64,000 nucleotides of DNA from CAVUCH01 sp963697705 (GCA_963697705.1 CAVOPA010000008.1:124001-188000), one strand, 5' to 3'; shown: positions 16,793 to 26,061, numbered from the stretch's first letter. Made by a program: numbers and translations. The notes: generated by a model not told the origin, from the letters alone.

Positions 16793-18526
16793 TCAGCCGC
16801 CTGACGACAGTCCCCGCAACAACCAGTCGCAGGCGCGGTCAACCCGCTGGACGTCGGGCCCTGGCAGGTGAATGTGCAGCGCACGCCGGCCGGCCTGATC
16901 GAGCGACGCCACATCACCGAGCGCCTGCGCCAGTTCGAGGATTCCGAAGGTAAACGGCTCGCCGGGGATCGGCACGTCGGCGCCCGGCGCGGTGAAGATC
17001 AGGAAGACGCCGGTGTTGGGGCCCCCCTTGTGCAGCTGCCCGGTGGAGTGAAGGTATCGCGGCCCGTACCCGAACATCGTCGCGCAGCCGGTGCGCCGGC
17101 GGACCTCGGCACGAAAGCGGCGGATCACCGCCGTCAACGCGTCGCTCTCGGGCAGGTAGGCGAGCACGCTGCAGTAGTCGCCTGGGCCGAGCAACCGTAG
17201 CAGCGTGTCGACACGGCGACTCTCGGCCCCACGGCGCGCGGCCGTGCTCAGCGTCATCGAGGCATCGTCGATGTCCGCGTCCGGCTCGCCTGCGGGCAGC
17301 CGTCCCTCGTGCCTGACGGACTCGAGCAGCGCCCGCGTCGCGTCCTTCGCCTGCTGGACGTTCGGCTCGTCGAACGGGTTGATGTCCATGACCGCCGCGG
17401 CGGTCGCCGTGGCCAGTTCCCAGCGCACGAACTCTGCGCCGATCGCGTCCGGCGTGTCCATCACGATCTCGGCCACCGGCGCGCCGCGCGCCGCCAGCGC
17501 CCGCGCGAGCTCGGCGCCGGGATCGCTCGCATGACTGCCGGCGACCCGTACGTGCACGATCATCCGGTCGTCGCCGTACTCACGCGCGTCGCCGAGCGGC
17601 TCCCCGGTCACGGGCACGATGCCCTTACCTTGTTTCCCGGTCGACTCGGCGACCAGCTGTTCGATCCAGAGCCCGAACGGCTCGAGTGGCGGCGGCACGA
17701 TGAGCGTGAGCTTGTCGCGCCCGCCACGTGCGGCGGCGCCGGCGAGAGCTCCCAGCGCGATCGCGGGATTCGTTCGGACGTCGGATACCCGCGCCGCGTC
17801 GAGCATCGCCCGCGCATCCGCGACCAGCCGGGCGAGATCCACGCCCATGAGCGCTGCGGGGACGAGGCCGAAGAACGAGATCGCGGAGTAGCGCCCGCCG
17901 ATGTCGGCCGGGTTGCGGAACACGTCACGAAACCCTTCCGCCTCCGCCCGTCGGTCGAGTGCGGTGCTGCGGTCGGTGATGGCGACGAAATGCTTCGCCC
18001 ACCGCGTGACTCCGGCGTCGATCAGGCGCTGACGGAAGTAGGCGGCGAGCACGTTCGGCTCAATCGTCGATCCCGACTTGCTCGCGAGCACGTACAGCGT
18101 GTGGTGCGGGTCGGTGACAATCGTCTGCAGGTGATCCGGGTTGACGGAGTCGACCATCCTGAACCGGGGACGGCCAGGCTTGACGCCGAGAACGGCGCGC
18201 AGCACTTCCGGTGCGAGGCTCGACCCGCCCATGCCGAGCAGCACGACGTCGGTGAACCCGTCGTGCATCACCGATCCAGCAAAGGTCGTGAGGTGGTCAA
18301 TCTCCGCTGCCATCAGCTCGGGTGAGGTCAGCCACCCCAGGCGGTTCGCGATGACGGCCTGGACTGCGGGGTCCGCGCTCCAGGCGGACGCGCGATGGGC
18401 AAAGAGCGCGTCCCTGAACTGGCGTTCATCGAGGCGCGCGAGGGCAGCGCGCATGTCGGTATCGAGCGCACCGGTCGTAATCGTCAGCGTGTCGGCGAAC
18501 TGTGCGGCTGGCATGGCGTTCTGCAT
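16793..18526 (-). CDS. pgi: Glucose-6-phosphate isomerase
   Basis: Interconverts glucose-6-phosphate and fructose-6-phosphate in glycolysis. The phosphate-binding elements are present: LLGMGGSSLAPE near residue 82, ASKSGSTIEPN near 140, GGRYSAISFFGLVPAALMG near 205 and TGKQGKGIVPV near 305. At 577 aa it resembles the isomerase half of transaldolase/isomerase fusion proteins, but no transaldolase part is attached. I chose the ATG at 18526; the open frame continues upstream through the opposite-strand tesA gene and that extension is not credible. It diverges from tesA. Confidence 0.93.
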   Translation of the reverse strand: MQNAMPAAQFADTLTITTGALDTDMRAALARLDERQFRDALFAHRASAWSADPAVQAVIANRLGWLTSPELMAAEIDHLTTFAGSVMHDGFTDVVLLGMGGSSLAPEVLRAVLGVKPGRPRFRMVDSVNPDHLQTIVTDPHHTLYVLASKSGSTIEPNVLAAYFRQRLIDAGVTRWAKHFVAITDRSTALDRRAEAEGFRDVFRNPADIGGRYSAISFFGLVPAALMGVDLARLVADARAMLDAARVSDVRTNPAIALGALAGAAARGGRDKLTLIVPPPLEPFGLWIEQLVAESTGKQGKGIVPVTGEPLGDAREYGDDRMIVHVRVAGSHASDPGAELARALAARGAPVAEIVMDTPDAIGAEFVRWELATATAAAVMDINPFDEPNVQQAKDATRALLESVRHEGRLPAGEPDADIDDASMTLSTAARRGAESRRVDTLLRLLGPGDYCSVLAYLPESDALTAVIRRFRAEVRRRTGCATMFGYGPRYLHSTGQLHKGGPNTGVFLIFTAPGADVPIPGEPFTFGILELAQALGDVASLDQAGRRALHIHLPGPDVQRVDRACDWLLRGLSSGG

Positions 18527-18671
18527 GCGACGGCGATGCGAACCGGCCGGACGCAGGGGAACGTCTGAGGCTCCGGCCGCGTCGTAGAAGGAGCCTATAG
18601 GATAATGAAATCCAGGCAGGAGCACGCGAACGATTGGCTGCAGCAGCGCTGAGCAATTCGAGGAGACAGGA

Positions 18672-19397
18672 ATGAGGCACCTGCGCGCAGCGCGTGGCTT
18701 ACGGCCCTCGGTGCTGGCCACCTGCTGCGCCATCGCGACGCTGGCGGCAGGGTGCTCGCGCGCAGCGGATGCCGAGCGCGGCGCTGCAGAACCAGCGGCC
18801 GCCCAGGCGCAGCCAGCGGCCGGCTCTCCGGCAGCCCCACCGCGCATCGTCTTTCTGGGTGACAGCCTGACGGCTGGCCTCGGCGTGGCCCCCGCACAGG
18901 CATACCCAGCCCTCATCGAGCAGCGCCTGCGCGCGGAAGGTTACCCGCACGAGATCGTGAACGCAGGCGTTTCAGGCGACACGTCAGCGGGCGGCCTCCG
19001 CCGGCTGGACTGGTCGCTCGCCGGGCATGTCGAGGTGCTGGTCCTCGCGCTCGGCGGCAACGACGCCCTTCGCGGTCTGGCGCCATCCGATCTCGAGAAG
19101 AACCTCGGCACGATCGTGGAGCGTGCACGCGGGCGCGGCGTGTCGGTAATCGTGGCCGGCATGGAAGCGCCCCCGAATTTCGGCGACAACTACACCCGGC
19201 AGTTCCGTGGGGTGTACACCGCGATCGCGAAAGCGTACGGCGTGCCCCTCATTCCATTCCTGCTGGCCGGTGTCGCTGGCAATCCCGCTCTGAACCAGCC
19301 GGATGGCATTCATCCCAACCCCGAAGGTCACCGCATCATCGCCGACCTGGTCTGGCGGCAGCTCGGGCCCATGCTGGCGTCGCGGCACACTCAATGA
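18672..19397 (+). CDS. tesA: Arylesterase / lysophospholipase, GDSL (SGNH) family, lipoprotein
   Basis: Hydrolyses acyl esters or thioesters in the periplasm. The leader ends in a lipobox (LAAGC), so the protein is probably lipid-anchored. SGNH blocks are complete: FLGDSLTAG near residue 60 (nucleophile Ser), GVSGDTSAGG, LGGNDALRG and the catalytic DGIHPN near residue 215. A GAGGAGA ribosome site stands before the ATG. Its stop overlaps the start of the ABC ATPase gene (ATGA). In E. coli tesA, ybbA and ybbP are also neighbours, which supports the names. Confidence 0.92.
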   Translation: MRHLRAARGLRPSVLATCCAIATLAAGCSRAADAERGAAEPAAAQAQPAAGSPAAPPRIVFLGDSLTAGLGVAPAQAYPALIEQRLRAEGYPHEIVNAGVSGDTSAGGLRRLDWSLAGHVEVLVLALGGNDALRGLAPSDLEKNLGTIVERARGRGVSVIVAGMEAPPNFGDNYTRQFRGVYTAIAKAYGVPLIPFLLAGVAGNPALNQPDGIHPNPEGHRIIADLVWRQLGPMLASRHTQ

Positions 19398-20095
19398 TTG
19401 AATTGCGCGGCGTCTCCAAGACGGTCATGAGCGGCACTTCACCGCTCACGATTCTTCACCCAATCGACCTGCACGTGCCCGCGGGCGAGTCGCTCGCGAT
19501 CACGGGACCATCGGGCAGCGGGAAGTCCACGCTCCTCGGACTCGTGGCGGGCCTCGACGCGCCCACTGCCGGTCGCATCCTGATCGACGGGACGGACATC
19601 ACGGACCTCGGCGAAGACGCGCTGGCCCGGCTGCGTGGCGAGAAGATCGGGTTCGTATTTCAGTTCTTTCACCTGATCCCATCACTGACGGCACTGGAAA
19701 ACGTGCTGGTGCCAATGGAGATCGCGCGCCGCGCCGATGCCGGACTACGGGCGCGCGCCCTGCTCGACGAGGTCGGGCTGACCGGCCGCGGACACCACTA
19801 TCCCTCGCAGCTCTCCGGCGGCGAGCAGCAGCGGGTGGCGCTGGCGCGAGCGCTGGCCAACGACCCGCCGATTCTGCTTGCGGACGAACCGACGGGGAAC
19901 CTCGACTCGGCCAACGGCCGGCACATCATGGACCTGCTGCTGCAGGTCAACCGCGCCCGGCGGACCACACTGGTGCTCGTGACGCACGACGCGTCGCTTG
20001 CATTGCTCGCGAGCTCACAGCTGGCGCTTCGTGACGGTCGCGCCGTGACCGTCCCTGAGCTGACCAGCCCCGAGCCGGCCGTCTCCCGGTCATGA
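19394..20095 (+). CDS. ybbA: ABC transporter ATP-binding protein, YbbA/LolD type
   Basis: ATPase subunit of a MacB/LolD-like system that works with the FtsX-type permease encoded next. Walker A GPSGSGKST is near residue 37, the Q-loop in FVFQFFHLIPSLTA, the signature LSGGEQQR near 139 and Walker B ILLADEPTGNLD near 158. At 233 aa it is a bare nucleotide-binding domain. ATGA overlaps on both sides couple it to tesA and the permease. Confidence 0.93.
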   Translation: MIELRGVSKTVMSGTSPLTILHPIDLHVPAGESLAITGPSGSGKSTLLGLVAGLDAPTAGRILIDGTDITDLGEDALARLRGEKIGFVFQFFHLIPSLTALENVLVPMEIARRADAGLRARALLDEVGLTGRGHHYPSQLSGGEQQRVALARALANDPPILLADEPTGNLDSANGRHIMDLLLQVNRARRTTLVLVTHDASLALLASSQLALRDGRAVTVPELTSPEPAVSRS

Positions 20096-22623
20096 CCTTC
20101 GTCCTGCGGATGGCCGTCCGGGAGACGCGCGCCTCCTGGCGGCGGTTGCTCTTCTTCTTCCTCTGCATTGCCATCGGCGTCGGCGCGATTGCGGCCCTCC
20201 GATCGATCATCCAGAACGTGCGTGGTGCGCTGTCCGGGCAGGCCCGCACGTTGATTGCAGCCGACGTGCTGGTCAGCGCCGGCGCGCCGTTGCCGCCCGC
20301 CGCGCGGCAGGCGCTCGACTCGCGCGCCGCGGCCGCGGGCGTCACGACGCGCACCGAGAGCATCGAAACGGCAACGATGGTGAGGCCGGCGGACGCGGGC
20401 AAGGCCATCGCGCGGATGGTGGAGCTGCGCGGCGTGCAGCCTGGATTTCCGCTCTACGGCACGCTCGATCTGCGCGGCGGCACCCCGTATCGCCACGCGC
20501 TGCTGCGCGACCGCGGGGCGCTGGTCCGGCCGGAGCTGCTGACCCAGCTGGGCATCCGCGAAGGCGATCAAATCCTGATCGGCAACCTGCCGTTCACCAT
20601 TCGCGGCGTCATCGAGCACGAGCCCGGGCGGCGCGTCGGCGGCTTCAGCCTCGGCCCGCGCGTGATCGTGGACTACGGTGCCCTGACGCAGGCAGGCCTG
20701 CTCTCGTTCGGCAGCCGCGCGCGCTACCAGGTGATGCTGAAGGTCGATGAGCGGCGCGTCGAACCCCTCATGGCGGCTCTGACTGCCGATTTCCGGAACA
20801 CCTTCGTGACCGCCCGCTCGTACCGGTCTACCGAGGACGAAATCGGCCAGGACCTGCAACGCGCCGAGAACTACCTCAGCCTGGTCGGACTGGTCGTCGT
20901 CGTGCTCGGCGGCATCGGCGTGTCGAGCGTCACGCGCGTGTTCATCGACCAGAAGCTGAAGAGCATCGCGGTGCTGAAATGCCTCGGTGCTGGAACCTGG
21001 CAGGTGGTGTCCGTATACCTGCTGCAGGTGATGGTCCTCGGGCTGGGCGGCAGTGTCATGGGCATTGGCCTCGGGCGGCTCGCGTTGGCCGCCGCGCCGG
21101 AGGAGTTGGGAACCGGGGGCGCCACGCTGCCCTTGTCCCATGCGCTCACGCCGGGTGCGATGCTGCAGGCGATCGGCATCGGGATGATGGTCTCGCTGCT
21201 CTTCGCGATCGTGCCGCTGCTGCGGGTGCGGCACATCAAGCCATCGCTCCTGCTGCGCCAGCAGGAGGGGGTCGCGCGGCGCCGCGACTGGCTGCGCGCG
21301 GGCATCACAGTCCTGGTCGGTGCGATGCTGGTCGCTCTCGCCGGCTGGCAGGCCGGGTCGTGGCGCGTCGGGGTGACGGTGTGCGGCGGCTTTGCCGTGC
21401 TCGCCGTAGTGCTGCACGCCGCGGGATGGGCGCTGGTCCGGGCCACGGCTCCGCTCGCGCGCGCGCGGTCGTTTGCCGTGCGCCACGCCGTATTGCGACT
21501 GAACCGTCCGGGCAACCAGACGCGGGTGGTGCTGCTGGCCGTCGGCCTCGGCGCCTTCTTCATCATGGGGATCCGCGGCGTGCAGGCGAACCTGCTGCGC
21601 GATTTCGCCATCGAAGTCGGCAACGGAACCCCCGACCTGTTCCTGATCGACATCCAGAGCGATCAGGTGCCAGGCCTCGAAGCCTTCATCCAGGAACGCA
21701 CCGGCCGGACGGCACGTGTGCTCCCGGTGCTGCGCGCGCGGATCACACAGGTGCGCGGCAAGGAGGTGACGCTCGACAATTTCGAGGACGTGCGAGGGCG
21801 CGGCGCCCTCGCCCGCGAGTACACCGTGACCTACCGCGCCGGGCTCGAGGCGAACGAGCACATCGTCGCGGGCCGTTTCTGGGACGGCACGCCATCACCC
21901 CGGCCGGAGATCTCGATCGAAGAGGGCATTCACGATCGCTTCAAGATCAACATCGGCGACGACGTGCGGTTCGACGTGCTCGGTCAGCCGATCGTGGCCC
22001 GCGTGACGAGCGTGAGGCAGGTGAACTGGCGTGACGGCCGCGCCGGCGGGTTCATGTTCGTGTTCCGCCCTGGCGTGCTCGATCAGGCGCCGCACGGCTT
22101 CATCTCGCCCGTTCGCGGCCCAGCCGACCTCGAGGCGCGTGCGCGGATGCAGCGGGACCTCGTCGCGCGGTTCCCGAACGTCTCGGTGATCGACATCCGC
22201 GAAGTGCTCGAGACGGTACGGGGCGTCATTGCCAACGTGACGCTCGGGATCACCGTCGTCGGAGGGCTGGTGCTGTTCACCGGGGTGCTGATTCTCGTCG
22301 GCGCGGTCGCCATGACCAAGTACCGCCGCGTATACGAAGCGGCGATCCTGAAGACGCTCGGCGCGAGCTCGCGCCTCGTCGGCACCGTGCTGCTGGTCGA
22401 GTACGGATTGCTGGGGCTGCTCGCCGGAGCGATCGGCGCGGCGGGCGGCGCGGCCCTGAGCTGGTCGATCAGCCGCTACGTGATCGAGACCCCGTGGCAT
22501 CCGCCGGTCGTCGAAACCGCTGTCGGGGTCGTCGTGACGACGGTGCTCGTCGCGGCGGTCGGGATCGTCGCCAGCCTCGACGTGCTGCGCCGCAAACCGC
22601 TCGCGACGCTGCGCGCCGAGTAG
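20092..22623 (+). CDS. ybbP: ABC transporter permease, YbbP / FtsX family
   Basis: The 843-aa inner-membrane protein has an N-terminal helix (LLFFFLCIAIGVGAI), a large periplasmic domain to about residue 255, and a first FtsX-type helix bundle around 260-400. Two more helices near 400-460, a second periplasmic region, and a last FtsX bundle (ITVVGGLVLFTGVLILVGAVA onward, about 715-830) complete the ten-helix layout of YbbP. Together with YbbA and TesA it may handle lipids or lipoproteins in the envelope; the substrate is not established in the family. Confidence 0.9.
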   Translation: MTFVLRMAVRETRASWRRLLFFFLCIAIGVGAIAALRSIIQNVRGALSGQARTLIAADVLVSAGAPLPPAARQALDSRAAAAGVTTRTESIETATMVRPADAGKAIARMVELRGVQPGFPLYGTLDLRGGTPYRHALLRDRGALVRPELLTQLGIREGDQILIGNLPFTIRGVIEHEPGRRVGGFSLGPRVIVDYGALTQAGLLSFGSRARYQVMLKVDERRVEPLMAALTADFRNTFVTARSYRSTEDEIGQDLQRAENYLSLVGLVVVVLGGIGVSSVTRVFIDQKLKSIAVLKCLGAGTWQVVSVYLLQVMVLGLGGSVMGIGLGRLALAAAPEELGTGGATLPLSHALTPGAMLQAIGIGMMVSLLFAIVPLLRVRHIKPSLLLRQQEGVARRRDWLRAGITVLVGAMLVALAGWQAGSWRVGVTVCGGFAVLAVVLHAAGWALVRATAPLARARSFAVRHAVLRLNRPGNQTRVVLLAVGLGAFFIMGIRGVQANLLRDFAIEVGNGTPDLFLIDIQSDQVPGLEAFIQERTGRTARVLPVLRARITQVRGKEVTLDNFEDVRGRGALAREYTVTYRAGLEANEHIVAGRFWDGTPSPRPEISIEEGIHDRFKINIGDDVRFDVLGQPIVARVTSVRQVNWRDGRAGGFMFVFRPGVLDQAPHGFISPVRGPADLEARARMQRDLVARFPNVSVIDIREVLETVRGVIANVTLGITVVGGLVLFTGVLILVGAVAMTKYRRVYEAAILKTLGASSRLVGTVLLVEYGLLGLLAGAIGAAGGAALSWSISRYVIETPWHPPVVETAVGVVVTTVLVAAVGIVASLDVLRRKPLATLRAE

Positions 22624-22713
22624 CGTGCCGTGCGCCCGGATGGCCGCTAGGGACGTGCTATCATGTCGGATTGCTGAGTCCCCCGAGAGTGCGGGGAGGA
22701 GAGTCATCACCGC

Positions 22714-23049
22714 ATGGACGTGTCAGGCTACAAAGACGCGCTGCTCCGGAAGAAGGGAGAGCTCGTCGGCAGCGGCGGCATCAAGCCGCTGCAGGCGTCG
22801 ATGGAGAACAATACGCGGCAGGGCGATATGGCCGACCAGGCCACGGGCAACAACGAGGTGCACATCGCCCTCAAGTTGAAGCAGACTGACGCGAAGATTC
22901 TGCAGGCGATCGAGGAAGCGCTCCTGCGCATCGAGAAGGGCACCTACGGCATCTGCCGTGACTGTGGGGAGCCGATTGCGCAGGCCCGGCTGAACGCAAT
23001 CCCGTGGACGCGGGTGTGCATCACCTGCAAGGAGAAGCAGCAGTCGTGA
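22714..23049 (+). CDS. DksA/TraR-type zinc-finger protein
   Basis: Short (111 aa) DksA-like protein that probably binds the RNA polymerase secondary channel. The N-terminal helical part ends in EEALLRIEKGTYGICRDCGEPI, and the four zinc cysteines are CRDC and CITC. GGGGAGGAGAG supplies a strong ribosome site. The canonical coiled-coil tip DxxDxA is not obvious, so a pure ppGpp-cofactor role is uncertain; small members of this family are often general stress proteins. Its stop overlaps the next start (GTGA). Confidence 0.88.
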   Translation: MDVSGYKDALLRKKGELVGSGGIKPLQASMENNTRQGDMADQATGNNEVHIALKLKQTDAKILQAIEEALLRIEKGTYGICRDCGEPIAQARLNAIPWTRVCITCKEKQQS

Positions 23050-23537
23050 AGGCGACGGAACTGCTTGCCTTTCTCCAGGAGTTCTACGACGAGCGCGCAG
23101 CACTGTGGCTGCGGCACCTGGCGGTCGCGCACCATGTCGGCAACCTGGATTTCAACAACACCTACCAATATGTCGTCAGCCGGGAAGACACGCACATCGC
23201 GTGGCTTCGTTCGGCGATCGAGGATCTTGGCGGGGTAGCCGCACCGCCGGGTTCGGAGCCGGTCATCGCAGGCTCCAAGTCGAAGGATTTTGCCGGGCAG
23301 TTGATGCGCGAAGACGCGCGCGGCACCACTGCCTTCCTCGAGAAGTGGAAGGATCGTGTCGAGGGGGTCGGCAATGCCCGTGTTCGCGGCATGCTGCGCG
23401 TGATGCTGGGCGAGATGCGGGAGCACCTCCGCTTCTTCGAGCAGGCAGTCGCCGGACGTGAGGATCTGCTCGGCCGTCGCCCCGACGCCGCCGCACGGCG
23501 CGGGTCGGTCATGGCCACGCGCTGGCTCGGTGACTGA
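23046..23537 (+). CDS. Ferritin-like four-helix protein (tentative)
   Basis: The 163-aa product looks like an all-alpha four-helix bundle. Acid/histidine clusters recall ferritin-like metal sites: RHLAVAHHV in helix 1, REDTHIAWL (ExxH) in helix 2 and GEMREHLRFFE in helix 4. The assignment is by pattern only. The GTG at 23046 overlaps the stop of the DksA-like gene, and the end overlaps folK by 8 bp. The three genes therefore form one coupled unit, perhaps stress-related with a folate gene carried along. Confidence 0.6.
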   Translation: MKATELLAFLQEFYDERAALWLRHLAVAHHVGNLDFNNTYQYVVSREDTHIAWLRSAIEDLGGVAAPPGSEPVIAGSKSKDFAGQLMREDARGTTAFLEKWKDRVEGVGNARVRGMLRVMLGEMREHLRFFEQAVAGREDLLGRRPDAAARRGSVMATRWLGD

Positions 23538-24012
23538 CCGAGTGGTCCCCGTCGCGATCGCGCTCGGCAGCAACCTGGGCGATCGCGCACTGCACATCGC
23601 GTTCGCCCTCGAGCGCCTGCGGGCGCACATTCCAGATCTGCGCCACTCACGCTTCATCGACACCGACCCGGTCGGTGTCGGGGCGCAACCCGTTTTCCTC
23701 AACGGCGCAGCGGCCGGCTCGACGCCGCTGTCTCCACGGGACCTGCTGGAAGCGCTGCTTGCCATCGAACGCGAGCGCGGCCGCGACCGCCCATTCCCGG
23801 GTGCGCCGCGGACTCTCGATCTGGATCTGATCCTCTACGGTGATTGCATCATCAGCGAGCCCCGACTGGCGGTGCCCCACCCGCGCTTCCGCGAGCGCGC
23901 GTTCGTCCTCGGGCCTCTCGCCGAGATCGCGGGCGACGCAGTCGACCCGGTCACCGGGCTCACGATGGATCGATTGTGGCAGCGCCTGCAGGCACGCGCC
24001 AGACCGGCGTGA
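23530..24012 (+). CDS. folK: 2-amino-4-hydroxy-6-hydroxymethyldihydropteridine pyrophosphokinase
   Basis: Transfers pyrophosphate from ATP to 6-hydroxymethyl-dihydropterin in folate synthesis. The family signature PRTLDLDLILYG is near residue 95, with ALGSNLGDR at the N-terminus and VPHPRFRERAFVLGPLAEI near 115. Length (160 aa) is typical. I chose the GTG at 23530 because it starts a few residues before ALGSNLGD and overlaps the previous gene by 8 bp. Confidence 0.93.
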   Translation: MTDRVVPVAIALGSNLGDRALHIAFALERLRAHIPDLRHSRFIDTDPVGVGAQPVFLNGAAAGSTPLSPRDLLEALLAIERERGRDRPFPGAPRTLDLDLILYGDCIISEPRLAVPHPRFRERAFVLGPLAEIAGDAVDPVTGLTMDRLWQRLQARARPA

Positions 24013-24077
24013 GCGGGTGCGGTGCTCGCCCCTCGCCGGCGGGCGGCGGCTCCGTCTCAAGCTGAGTCTGTCGTCCT

Positions 24078-24190
24078 AGAGTCCCTTCCAGCCTTGTTTC
24101 GAACACCGTGTATCTCGCCGGCGCGACACGAGCGCCATGAGCGTTGAGGTCGTGAGGCCGCCGATGACCATCCGCGTCAACCCATAGAAG
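24078..24190 (-). pseudogene. Decayed C-terminal fragment of an RND efflux transporter (tentative)
   Basis: On the minus strand this intergenic stretch reads VIGGLTTSTLMALV, which matches the last-but-one transmembrane segment of CusA/CzcA-type RND pumps (VIGGLxTSTLLTL). After a one-base frame change it continues VAPARYTVFE, the matching downstream part (VxPALYxxFE). No intact frame surrounds it. I read it as a remnant of a deleted pump gene; the match is short and made by eye. Confidence 0.4.
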
Positions 24191-24281
24191 CGCCGAGGCG
24201 CAGGCCATGGCATTTCGGTTGCAGCCCGCAGCACTCGCGGGCCGGCAGCACTCGCCACCGGCGCCGAAGAGGGGGGCACGC

Positions 24282-24545
24282 GTGACGCGCAAACAACTGG
24301 TCGTGGTCCTGATCGCGTTGGTCGTGGGCATTCTCGTCGGCGGGGGCGCCGTCGCCAGCCAGTCATCGATCTCCGTGGAGGGCGCCGTCGGCGCGACCGA
24401 ACAGGAATCGGACGAGGGCTACTTCGCAGTCGGGTCCGACACGATGCTGGTGGCCAAGCCCCGATCGGCGCTCCACCAGTGGCTTCGTTCCCACAACGGG
24501 CAGCAGGTGCGCGTCACGATCGAGCTCAATCAGCCGACCCAGTGA
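24282..24545 (+). CDS. Small membrane-anchored protein of unknown function
   Basis: Not recognised. The 87-aa product has a hydrophobic segment near residues 5-24 (QLVVVLIALVVGILVGGGAVA) and a soluble tail of about 60 residues. I chose the GTG at 24282, which has GGGGGG just upstream and places the hydrophobic segment at the N-terminus; an ATG at 24207 would add 25 residues with no hydrophobic character. It ends 6 bp before the convergent end of ispH. Confidence 0.55.
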   Translation: MTRKQLVVVLIALVVGILVGGGAVASQSSISVEGAVGATEQESDEGYFAVGSDTMLVAKPRSALHQWLRSHNGQQVRVTIELNQPTQ

Positions 24546-24551
24546 GTGGTT

Positions 24552-25739
24552 TCACGCGGCCGGGCCGTTGCAGAATCCGTCGACGAGCTCGACCACCTGC
24601 GCCACGAGGTTGTCTGGAGTCGAGGCTCCAGCCGTCAGCCCCAGTCGGACCGGGCCGTCCGAGGGCAACCAGCCTTCCGCAACGACCTCGTGCTTGCCGC
24701 CCACCGGTCTGAACCGGATCGCGTTGCGCGACACGAGGCAGTCCGGCTCGGCGATGTGATACGTCGGCAGGCGCGCGTCGCAGATCCGCGCGAGGTTGCA
24801 CGTGTTGCTGCTGTTGTATCCACCGACGACCAGCATCAAGTCGAGGGGTTCCTGCTCGAGCAGCTGGATGACCGCATCCTGGCGCTCCTGAGTGGCGCTG
24901 CAGATCGTGTCGAACGAGCGATAGCGGGTCGCCAGCTCGCCTTCGCCATAGCGATCCCGCATCGCCGCGCGAAACCGTTCTCCGATCTCGAGCGATTCAG
25001 ATGACAGCATCGTCGTCTGATTGGCGAGGCCGATGCGCTGCAGGTGCAGATCGGGATCGAATCCGGGTGACACCGCCTTGCCGAAGCGCGCGAGGAAGGC
25101 GTCGCGGTCGCCGCCGCGCCGGATGTACTCGCAGGCGGCCCCGGCTTCATCGTGATCGTAGACGACGAGATAGTGGCCGCCTGGGTACTGCAGCGCCTGC
25201 GACGCCGTCGCCTGGGTCTCTTCGTGCCAGTACTTGCCGTGGATGATCGACGTGAAGCCTTCCTGCGCGTAGCGCTTGACGTTCTTCCAGACATTGAGCA
25301 CGGAGCCGCAGGTCGTGTCGACGAGCGTGCAGCCTCGTCGGCTGAGGTCATGCAGCGTCGCGATGGTCACGCCGAAGGCAGGCAGGATGACGACGTCGTC
25401 TGGGCCGAGCCGCTCGGCGTCTTCATCGGGATCGCTGAGGAACCGTATGCCGAGCCCGCGGAGCTGATCGTTGACGTGCGGGTTGTGAATGATCTCGCCG
25501 GTCAGGTACACGGTGCGATCGGGGAAGCGCGTCCGCGCCTGGTAGGCGTAGTCCACCGCCCGATCGACGCCGTAGCAGAACCCGAACTCGGCCGCGAGCC
25601 GCACGTCCAGCCGCCCTGACCCGTACCGGTACCCGTTCGCCCGCATTTGCTGGACGAGGGAGCTGTGATAGCTCGCCGCAAGCTGCCCGGCGACCGCCTC
25701 CTTGAGGTCGAGGCCTTTTCTGAAGATGAGCGGTGGCAT
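24552..25739 (-). CDS. ispH: 4-hydroxy-3-methylbut-2-enyl diphosphate reductase, long form
   Basis: Last enzyme of the MEP isoprenoid pathway, making IPP and DMAPP with a [4Fe-4S] cluster. The three cluster cysteines are in FCYGVDRAV near residue 55, VDTTCGSV near 144 and FDTICSATQERQ near 278. VVGGYNSSNT follows. At 395 aa it belongs to the longer type found in cyanobacteria and plastids (E. coli IspH is about 316 aa). I chose the ATG at 25739 (MPPLIFRKG); the open frame runs further upstream without support. A TATAAT box is 72 bases upstream. Confidence 0.95.
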   Translation of the reverse strand: MPPLIFRKGLDLKEAVAGQLAASYHSSLVQQMRANGYRYGSGRLDVRLAAEFGFCYGVDRAVDYAYQARTRFPDRTVYLTGEIIHNPHVNDQLRGLGIRFLSDPDEDAERLGPDDVVILPAFGVTIATLHDLSRRGCTLVDTTCGSVLNVWKNVKRYAQEGFTSIIHGKYWHEETQATASQALQYPGGHYLVVYDHDEAGAACEYIRRGGDRDAFLARFGKAVSPGFDPDLHLQRIGLANQTTMLSSESLEIGERFRAAMRDRYGEGELATRYRSFDTICSATQERQDAVIQLLEQEPLDLMLVVGGYNSSNTCNLARICDARLPTYHIAEPDCLVSRNAIRFRPVGGKHEVVAEGWLPSDGPVRLGLTAGASTPDNLVAQVVELVDGFCNGPAA

Positions 25740-26061
25740 GGAAAAACGGCGCGACGCGAGGCGGCCCCGGCAGCAAGAGCCCGGCGACCGCGGCGCGTGG
25801 CAATCCTGCAATTATACAGGTCACCGGCCGGCACAGGCAGGCGCGGCCGCGCCGGCGCTGAGCGCGCCGAGTTGGCTCAGCGATCCAGCCTGCACTCGTT
25901 TTGATGATGATGCTATCGACGCCTCTGGTTCGCTCATCGGCGCGTCGGCGCCGCGAAACTGGGCATCTACCTAAGGTAGGATGAACCCGGAATTCGGGAC
26001 CCGGACCTCACCGGTTATCAACCCGGACGCCGGCACGGCGGCCGGAACGGCTCGCGCTTAC
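25740..26061. other. Divergent intergenic region between ispH and gatB
   Basis: About 320 bases with no gene that I can support. It holds the ispH -10 box (25811-25816), short GC-rich inverted stretches around 25850, and from 25981 a run with CCCGG repeats. That run could encode a 27-residue extension of GatB, starting at an ATG directly preceded by AAGGTAGG. Confidence 0.5.
25811..25816 (-). promoter_or_regulatory. Consensus -10 box TATAAT upstream of ispH
   Basis: On the minus strand TATAAT stands about 70 bases before the chosen ispH start. No good -35 hexamer is seen 16-18 bases upstream of it. Confidence 0.4.

Noticed and set aside
18527..18916. N-terminal extension of Pgi by 130 residues
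   Set aside because: It lies opposite tesA, is rich in Arg/Ala without pattern, and family proteins start near 18526.
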